Source: Chlamydomonas sphaeroides (taxonomy: Eukaryota; Chlorophyta; Chlorophyceae; Chlamydomonadales; Chlamydomonadaceae). From it: a DNA stretch of 31,529 nt. Below are positions 1-8,100 of this stretch, one piece after another. The position numbers and the translations under genes are program-made. Numbering within the stretch: position 1 is the stretch's first letter; each line of letters opens with the position of its first letter. The notes under the pieces were generated by a model. It was not told the DNA's origin and ran no database searches. It saw only the letters and a list, made by a program, of their open reading frames with translations. The stretch spans positions 10,492-42,020 of the forward strand of contig BDDC01000802.1 in the NCBI GenBank assembly GCA_001662425.1, written 5' to 3'.

Positions 1-40
1 CTGTCACCTGGCCCGCCTCGCGCCCGCCAGCCTCGCCGCC

Positions 41-1280
41 ATGCGCCCGCCGCACGGCTCCCTCGCCGCCGCCGCCGCCGCTGCCGCCGCCGCCAAGGCA
101 GCGGCGGGCCCCATGGCTACGGCTGAGCCGCCTCGCGTCTACAACAGCGCTGGCGACAGCGATGCGGGCTGCAGCGGCGGCGCTGGCAGCGGCATGGAAG
201 GCAGCCCGCCGTTGCCGCGCGTGCCCCTGCCCCCTTTCGCGCCGTCGCTGCCGCCGCTACTCGACGTCACCACCGCCGCTGCCGCTGGCGGCAAGCGCAA
301 GCGCTGCTCCTCGGCGACGGCAGCGGACGACGGCGGCAGCGCCGACGCCGGGTCTGGCCCTCGCTGCTCCGCCGCCGTCAGCGAGAAGTCAACGCCACTG
401 CTGCCACTTGGCGCGTCCACGGCGGCGGCGTTGGCGACTGCGGCGGCGGCGGCGCTGAGGGGCGCTCATCACCAGCGTCTCCACGCCGCCGCCACGTCGC
501 TCGCTGGAGCCCTTTGCGCCGCCGGCGCCGACACTGGCGTCGGCGCCGACATGCCCGCTGCTGTGCGCCTGTCGCCGTCGGCTGCGCTCCTGAGCGACGT
601 CTGGCTGCCACGGTTGTCGCGGCCGCTGCCGCCGTCGCCGTCACCCGCGTCGGCAGCGCCGCACCTGCCATCATCGCTCGCAGCATCGCTGGCCTCCTGC
701 GGCTCGGTGGATGTGCTGGCTGCCGCCGCCGTCAAGATGGCGGCACTCGACGCAGCTGAAGCCGACGCGGTCGAGTTTGCGGCCGCGCTCGCGCACGCGG
801 CGGTGCATCCCGCGCCTGCCGCTGCGCTCCCTGGCGAAGCCTGGCTGCCGCGCCTGACCCGGCTGCTGCCGCCGTCGGCAGCAGGGTTGGCGGCGCCGCA
901 GCTGCTGCCAGCGCCCGCAGCAGCGCTGGCAGCTTGCCGGCCGGCGGCCGCGCCTGCCGCCGTCCGTGTCTCGAGGAAGACCACGACCACCACACATGAT
1001 GACAGAAGCGGGGACTGGCTATGGCGGCGGCTGGAGCACCAGTTGGCGGGTGAGGCGGCGATGCTGCATGTAGCACTACAAAGCGTGTGCAGCAATACAT
1101 AGCGCAGTATGTAGCCTCGCATAGCATGTGCTTGGGTGTGGGGCGCTGCCGCTTGGCTGCTCTGCCTGTGGCTTATATAGCGACGCTCGCCGCGTCATGC
1201 GACATGTGCACGCACAAGCCCTGCACAGCAGACTGGCGCTATACTTGACAGCGCCTTGCCCCCTCCCAACCCAACCACAG
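41..1280 (+). repeat. Unit 1 of a diverged exon-intron tandem duplication
   Basis: This is exon 1 plus intron 1 of the Ala-rich gene. It is paired with 1281-2304 by the same order of elements: a Gly/Ser-rich start, a KRKR/KRRR patch, an AGAD[TA]G stretch, ALLSDxW, a Pro-rich stretch, VLAAAA, a phase-1 donor, and an intron ending in a GACAGCG...TTGCCCC...CCACAG tail. Confidence 0.55.
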
Positions 1281-2525
1281 GCATTGGCGCCGCCGCCTGG
1301 CCTTCCGGGGCGTCCCGTGCGCCCGGCGATGGCGACTGCGGCGGCGCTGGGACCGGACCCCCCCCATCCCGCTACCGCATCCGACTGCCCTCAGACGCCG
1401 CGGTGGCGGAAGCAGGCATGCGAGGGTCTGGCAGCAGAGCCAGCGGCTCTAAGCCCGAGGGGCCGTGCCTAGGGGCCGTGTCGGACAGGGGCTCTGGCGG
1501 CTTGGACGGCGGCGGCTTCGCAGACAGCCCGCCGTCGCCTTTCTTCAGCCCGCTGCGGTTCTTGTCGTCGCAGCCGTCACGATTGGATACCGGCGCTGGG
1601 GGCGGTGGCCCCAAGCGCAGGCGCCAAGCCGGGGAGGTGGCGGCAGGCGGCGAAGGAGGCGGCATGGCTCAGATGCTGCAGAGCGGGGCGGACGCGGCGG
1701 CGGCGGCAGCCCTGACGGGGGCCCCTATCCAGCGCAGCGCCGCGGATACCGTAGTGGCAGCTGCCGAAGCCATGTCCAGTGGCCGCGGCGCTGCGGGTGC
1801 CGACGCCGGCACCGCTCGGCTCCCGGGCGCGCGCTCGGCACTGCCGGCGGCGCTCCTCTCCGACGCCTGGATGCGCCTGCTGCAGCCGCCGCCGTCGCCG
1901 CCATCACCGTCGCCGCAGCCGGCGGCGCCGCCGCCCCGCTCAGATCTCATTGCCGCTCTGGCGGCTTTGCTGCCGGCGGGCGTGCTGGCTGCCGCTGCCG
2001 CCAAGGCGGAGGCCGCGGAGGAGGCCGCCGGCCCTGGCGGCCCTGCCGGCGCCCACACAGCAGGCGGCAGCTGGGAGGGGCTCGGGGGCGGACGATCGGT
2101 CCAGCCCGACCCTGCAGGTGGGGCGCATCAGCGCGGTTGATCCCGTGTGGAGCTCGAGGCTCCTTGGTTGCTCATTGAGGACGCACACAGCCTCCGTGCG
2201 GCAGCTGACAAGCGCCCACGCAGTGCAGCAGCGCTATGGCCTCAGCTTGGCAACCAAGCGCTTGCCCTGCTGACAGCGCGTTGCCCCTTCCCTACCCACC
2301 ACAGACCTCGACGCAGTCACTGGGCCTTACATGTCGTCCCGTGCGTCCTACGGCAACAGCCGCGGCGGCGCTGGGGCCCAGCTGACGTCACCCTGCTACA
2401 TAAGGCAAGCACACTCCTCCGCCGCGGCGGCGGCGGCAGCAGCTGTGCAGGGCCCCGCGGCGGGGCGTCCCGCTGCTGACGATGCCGCCAGCCATGTTGT
2501 ATGGGGCCGTCGTCGCGGGCCGTGA
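41..2525 (+). CDS. Ala-rich low-complexity protein with duplicated exons (three-exon model)
   Basis: The function is not recognised. The model has exons 41-1049, 1281-2117 and 2305-2525 (688 residues). Both introns are phase 1 (G|GTGAGG...CCACAG and G|GTGGGG...CCACAG), and joining them keeps one open frame to a TGA. The product is rich in Ala, Gly, Pro and Ser, with poly-Ala runs and basic patches (GGKRKRC in exon 1, GGPKRRRQ in exon 2) that could be nuclear signals. A motif like AALLSDxWLPRL followed by Pro-rich sequence and a VLAAAA helix occurs in exon 1 (near 580 and again near 820) and in exon 2 (near 1850). The two introns share similar 3' ends, which indicates duplication of an exon-intron unit. 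The frame stays open upstream of the chosen ATG to the window edge, so the gene may begin outside. The third exon is short and degenerate and its 3' end is the least certain part. The + strand choice rests on the phase-consistent introns. Confidence 0.5.
1281..2304 (+). repeat. Unit 2 of a diverged exon-intron tandem duplication
   Basis: This is exon 2 plus intron 2, diverged from unit 1. The peptide AALLSDAWMRLL matches AALLSDVWLPRL of unit 1. The last 35 bases of the two introns are clearly alike. A degenerate third unit appears to start at 2305: DLDAVTGPYMSSRAS aligns loosely with GIGAAAWPSGASRAP. Confidence 0.55.
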
Positions 2526-5198
2526 CGGCGTCGCTGCTGGCCCTGACGGCAGCGCGCGCCGCGGGCCCTGACGGCGCCACGGACGCTGACTGCGCTGCTG
2601 CACCTGACAGCGCCGCACACCCAGAGGATGCGAGCAGCTCCTTGACCTCTCCCACCGGGCCGGCGGCTGCTGCGGCCGCGGGCGAGTCGACGGCGTAACC
2701 GGTGTTTCATTCTACGCCACGTTGCGTGATAAATCGCTTCACGGCCGTGCTGGAGGCGGCATCATGGGTGCTGATGTCTCCGTGTGGGGGCCGCTGCTAG
2801 GGCGCGGCTCTCTGCCTGGCGAGAACCGCGAGATGCGGAGTGCTGACCTGGCCGGGCGTGGAAAGCAGCAGCCCCGCAGCAGCAGGCTCCGCGGCCGGTG
2901 AGGGGAGCATGCATGGCGCCGCCGCTGGTGCGCCCGCGGCGTTCGTTGCTCGTTGCCTGTGGGCCTAGCGCCTAGGTGCGTGAGGGGAGCCGGCATGTCA
3001 ATCCGGTGTGGTTATGTAGTGTTTGCAGCTGGGGTAGCGCATGTGGTCGCATTGGCTTGGAGCGCACGGAGGTGAGTGTGGGCTGCCGCCCTGCTGCGCG
3101 GTCGGATGCACGTGTGTGCATTGCGAGGGTGAGGCAGTGTTTTCGAGTGTTCAGTGTGCGTTGGGGTTGCTGGACCGCACGGAGTGGGCGCACGGCTGTG
3201 TGTGGGCCCCTGTCGTCGCGCTGATGCTGTAACAAGTTTGGCGCGGGCGGTGCGTGTCCCGGCGGAGGGTTGCTGTGTCAACAAAGCGGCTGCGTAGGGC
3301 TCCCGTGGTCCCGCATTCGCCCTGGTTGCGAGGTCGCTGCCGCGCGTCACCGCTAGGACTACAAGTGCAGCGTCCCTTGTGTCGACATGGGGCAGGGCCC
3401 CCCATGTCGCGGCGTGCTGTGGTGCCTCCAGTGCCGCTGCTCAATGGCAAAAGGCCCGGCGTACGTGTGCTGTTCTGACTGTGAGCTCCCTGGGTCCACT
3501 CGGGGAGGTAAAATGATGCTGGCGTGGCGACCCGGGGTGTGCGGCCCGACGTACTTGTGTGCTCACGGCCTGCGCCGCCAGCCTCAGGCCACACGCGCCG
3601 CATGCCGGCACTGTGGTGGGCTGTGTCCAGATATGGCGGAAAGTATTGTGGGGGTAGAGTGTCGTAGAGGGGTTAGACCCACCCCGCGCCTTTGCTGGCG
3701 CACGTGTCGCGTGAGCCAGGAGTCGGCCTGTGCTGTCCTGTTGAGAGGGAGCGGCGTGCCAAGCACCGCATGTGCGATGGTGGGGGCATGCGTCGTGCAC
3801 GCTCAGGCTGTGGCCGCCACACAGGCTGCGGCCTGCGCTGCCGGGCGGGCTACGGGCGCTGCAAGCCACGTGGCACAATGGTGCGGTAGGCGGGGCCGGG
3901 GCGGCGTGCGTGGCGGCGCCCCCTCTTCTTCCTTTGTTTGTGTTCGTCTACATATTAAGCAAGCACGCCCTGGGCTGTGTGTGCGCTTGTGTGAGGTTGT
4001 ATGGGTGCTTTCTTACCTTATCTTCCCTGGCGCCGGCGCTGTGCTGTGGGCCGGCGGCTGCACTGTGTGGGCGGCTGCAGCCCTGCCTGCGGTCCCTGCG
4101 CCGGTCGCGTCATTGCCACCACGCGACGACGCACTGCATGCGAGCGCGGCCAGAGGGCGCGGATACTTGGCACCAGTCGCCCACCGCAGCTGGGTGCGGC
4201 TGCGGCTGCGGGGGCGGCTAGTGCTCACCAAGTGGAGGGGGATAGATGCGCGACATGCGGCTGGGCAGGTCACCGATAGCCGTATGCGGGCGGCTTCATC
4301 AATCCCTTGTACGTTTTGGTGCCGGGCGTCAGGCGCTAGCCGTGCGGCGCAACGCTAGACTGCCGGCTGTGCTTGGCAGCACATGCATGGCGGGTGTGGT
4401 GGTGCGGTCCGTAGGGGTATGGCTCGGCCGGCGGTGTGTTCGACACCGGGCCGCGCGCTCGCATGCATGGCGTGCACGCAGGATGGGCTCCTCGTGTGGG
4501 TGGTGATGGGGTTCCCCATGGCGGCGCGAGCAGGGGCGCACGGCGTGCGGCGGGTGTGTGTGGCCTGTGCTGGGGCTGAGCGGGGACTGAGCTGCAAGGG
4601 CAATGCTGCGGCCGCGACACCTGGACGGCCGTCGGGCCGTGGGAATACGGCCTTGCTTGGGCCCCCACGTCCCGCTGTGCCGAATAACGAGGGGCCAGCA
4701 CGCTGTCAACCCAAACGGTGTGGGGCTGTATGTGTGGAGAACCAGTGATGCTGGAGACGGGAGCGTGTGGACGGGGTCGATGGCGTGGGGCTGGTGGCCT
4801 GACTGAAATAAAGCAAAGCCATCAGACGGTCGCGTTACGATGTGAACCCGCGGCGGGCAGCGCTGCAACTTGTAAAGATGTCGATGTTGCAAGGAACGCT
4901 GCTCCAACAGCTGTTCACCTCAGGGACAGGTGAGGCGCGCCGCCACGAACACACCCAATGGGCGAACGCCGCCTGCGTCCCGCCACCGCCACAAGCGCCA
5001 TCCAGCTCCGCGGCCTCGCCAAGCGCACGGAGACGGCCCGGCTCAGCCACCTCCAACCACCTGCCGCCTTCCCCATACCCTGCATGCATGCACGCCTGCA
5101 GGCCGGGCCGCCGCCTCGCTGCCCACCGCGCTCCCACCACACCGCGCCGCCACACCACGCCGCCCCCTCGCGCGCCCTACCACCGCCCGGCCATTGCC
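2526..5198. other. Region without a recognised gene
   Basis: I see no supported gene here. The longest + strand open frame (3387-4358) encodes Cys/Arg/Gly-rich sequence with no motif and no splice-consistent partner. From about 2,950 to 4,800 the + strand is notably rich in G and T. One TGTAA, the usual chlorophyte polyadenylation signal, lies at 3228-3232 and could end the upstream Ala-rich transcript. An AATAAA lies near 4804. The stretch below 5198 should hold the 3' UTR of the SET gene on the minus strand. Confidence 0.5.
3383..3409. other. Perfect 10-bp inverted repeat (hairpin)
   Basis: The arm CGACATGGGG at 3383-3392 is the exact reverse complement of CCCCATGTCG at 3400-3409, with a 7-base loop. 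It lies in apparently noncoding DNA, possibly the 3' UTR of the upstream gene. No poly-T follows, so it does not look like a Pol III terminator. Confidence 0.6.
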
Positions 5199-8100
5199 TC
5201 AGAAGAAGTCCCGCCCGGCCAGCATGGCGGCCTGCGTCATGCGCGTCAGCTGTGGCCCCCGCAGCCGCCCGTAGCGAGCCGCCAAGGACTGCCCCAGGAG
5301 CGCCGCCCCCTCGCGCACCGCCTCGGGCGCCGCGGCGGCCGCGGCCGCGCCACCCGCGCCCGAGGAGGCGCCGCCGCCGCGGCGCGGCCCGCCACCCCGT
5401 GCGGCGGCGAGCGCATCGCTCAGCAGCTTGGCCGCCTGGAACACCTGGCGGCAGGCAAGGCAGACGGGCGGTGCGAGAGCGGTGCGTCGCATGGCTGAGG
5501 GCAGACGGCTTGCAACGGACGCTGCACAGGGGAGGCGCCGGGGTGGAGATGCTCCGTGCCCCGAGCAAGCCAGCCCAGGGGCCGCGGCAGCCCCTGACGC
5601 CCATCGCTACCGATGCCCACCAACGGCGCGCGCCCGCAACCCGCGTGCCGCCGCCCGCAGCTCCCCCCCCCGCACCTGCAGCTCCGAGCCGCGCCCTATG
5701 GCGTCCATGACGTGCCAGCACGCGCCCAGCGCCGCCGCCGCGCGGTCCTGGGCCGGCCCCCCCGCGGCGCCTCCCCCCGCCGCCAGCTCTGCGTGCAGGT
5801 GCAGCAGCTCCAGCAGCTGGTAAGAGGCGGCCTGCGCGGCCTGCGGGCGGAGGGGTAGGGAGGGGGGAGGAGAAAGAGAGGAGGTGGGGTGGGCCGAGGG
5901 AGTGTTGAGACCAGTGAAGCAGGCTGGAGGCATCTTGAGTACAGGCGGTGGCCTGCGCGGCCTGCGGGGGTTAAGACAGAGGCGGCCGTGGGAGCGGGGA
6001 GCTGGGTTGGGTGCAGGGCGGGCGGGGGCCTCTGCTGGTAGGAGGCAGCCTGTGGGGCCTGCGGTGGCAATGCGGCGTGCGGGGGGTGCCGTCGAAAGGC
6101 GGCTTCCCCGCCCCCACACGCCTGGCGCCTGAGACCGAGCACTGGCGCGGCCGCCTGGCTGCCATTTCCCCCCCCCGGGGCACCCCCGTAGGCTTGCCTG
6201 CACGCGTGTCAGCTGCCGCGGGCCGGCCGCGGCCGTGTCGTCGACTGGCCCGGACGTCGTGGCCGGCGCCTGCGGCTCGTCCTCCTCCAGAGCCTCATCG
6301 TCCTCCGCCAGCTCCTGCATGTGGCAGGGTGTGAAGCATGGTGGAAACGACGGACACACACGTTCCGTTTTCACCTAACACTTGAACACACGGCCGACGC
6401 GCCACTCTCCCCGGGACGTGCTGTGCCGCGTGTGGGCTTCTGTTCTACTTTGAACATTTGAACACACGGACGCCGACGCCGACGCCCATCCCACACGCAG
6501 CCCCACCCTCAGCGCGGTGTGCAGCTGCCTCGCCGCCTCATCCAGCCTCGGCTCCAGAGCCGCCAGCAGCGCCGGCCAGCGCTCATCGCGCCCGGGCGCC
6601 GCCTGGCGGCGAGGCGCGGGAGGGCAGGGCGGCGGGGTCGCGGTGGGTGCCGGACGCGAGGATTAGGATGTCACTTGCACCCGCACAGCTTCCAGCTCCT
6701 GTAAGATGGCCCCGGCCAGCGCGCCACCGTTCCTGCCCGCCCAGTCCCCACAGCCACCGCCGCCCGCCACCAACCCGACTGCTGCTGCGCGTGCGGTGCC
6801 GCAGGCAGAGCCGGGCCAGCCCGGTCGTGACCAGCGGCCCCAGTGGTGCACGGCGAGCCCGCTGGTGTCCGGGGCCCACCTTGAGTGTGCGCTTGGCTGC
6901 CTCCGCCGCCGTCAGACCACGCCCGGCCTCCCGCGACCCGGAGCCAGGGCCGCCGCCAGGCTGCTGCTCCCCCCCGCTGGACGCGGACAGTAGGTCACCG
7001 CCGTCCTCCTCGTCGTCCTCCTCCTCGTCCCGCCAGCCGCCCGCCTCCGCCTCGGAGGCCGCCGACGCGGCCAGGCGCTCGAAGCGCGGCGCGAGGTCGT
7101 GCCTGTGTGTTGGGTGGGGCAGCGGGCGAGGAAGCGGCGCCGGTTCCGGCCGGAGCAGGAGCGGGGTGTACCCGGGCGACATGTTGGGTATGTCGGGGTC
7201 AGCTGGGGACTCGGATGCAGGCTGCCCTCTTTTGATCGCTGCGAACGACCTCCGCAGACAACATCAACATGAAGACCAACACCAACACCAACGCCCCGGC
7301 CCGGCCCCGGAGGAGGAGCCTTCCAGGAGCTGCAGGGGCTCCATGCGAGGCCCCGGAGGCGTACCCGAGTGACATGGCGGGCACGGGGTCCTCTTGGGAC
7401 TCGGACGCAGGCTGCTCTCCTGGACCGCTGCGCATGACCTTCGCCACCAGCACCAACGCCAACGCCAAAACCCACCCCCACCCCCACCCCATCACCACCA
7501 CCAGCATCCCGGCCCTGCGCGGCCGCACCTGGCCCGCTCGTGCAGCTGCAGCAGCAGCTCCTGCAGCTCCTCCGGCAGCTGCTCCTCCGTACGGCACCGC
7601 TCGCAGCCGCACGTGAAGCCGTACCGGGAGCGCAGCACGGCCTGCCGCACCTGCCGCGGCGCCAGGTCGTCGCGCCCCAGGTACGACACGCTTAGCTCCG
7701 ACCCCGCCGCCACCGGCTGGAGCCACACGCGGGTGTGTCGGGCAGGCAGGCAAGCACTCAGTCAGGCAGGCAGGCTGGCAGGCGAGCGGCTCGTTACACG
7801 TGCGGCAGGAGACCCACCCATCCACCCCCACACGCCCATGCACGCCACAGCTCATTCATGCTCGTACATTACCAATGTAGTACGCACGTTCGTGCCGTAC
7901 CTGTACGGCGCGTACGACCATGGTGGAGCCGACCACGTAGTGCACGCAGTTGGGGCGGCACGAGTGGTTGAGGCGCGCAAAGTGCGGCCACAGCCCCACC
8001 AGGCTGCGGGGGCCGCCCGCCGCCGCAGCTGCTGCGTCCGCGTCCGCGTCGCCGCTGACGCTGACGCCGGCGGGCGGCTGCGCCTGGCCGCGCAGGAGCG

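Noticed and set aside
3387..4358. 323-codon + strand ORF, Cys/Arg/Gly-rich
   Set aside because: No recognisable motif, no splice-consistent partners, and long chance ORFs are expected at this GC content. The G/T skew explains the odd composition.
6458..7372. 304-codon + strand ORF containing SAGDSDAGC
   Set aside because: It lies antisense to SET exons 7-9 and their introns, whose minus-strand frames are phase-consistent. It is kept only as a repeat observation.
7166..7466. Direct repeats considered as a CRISPR-like array
   Set aside because: Only two diverged units in a eukaryotic intron, with no regular spacers.
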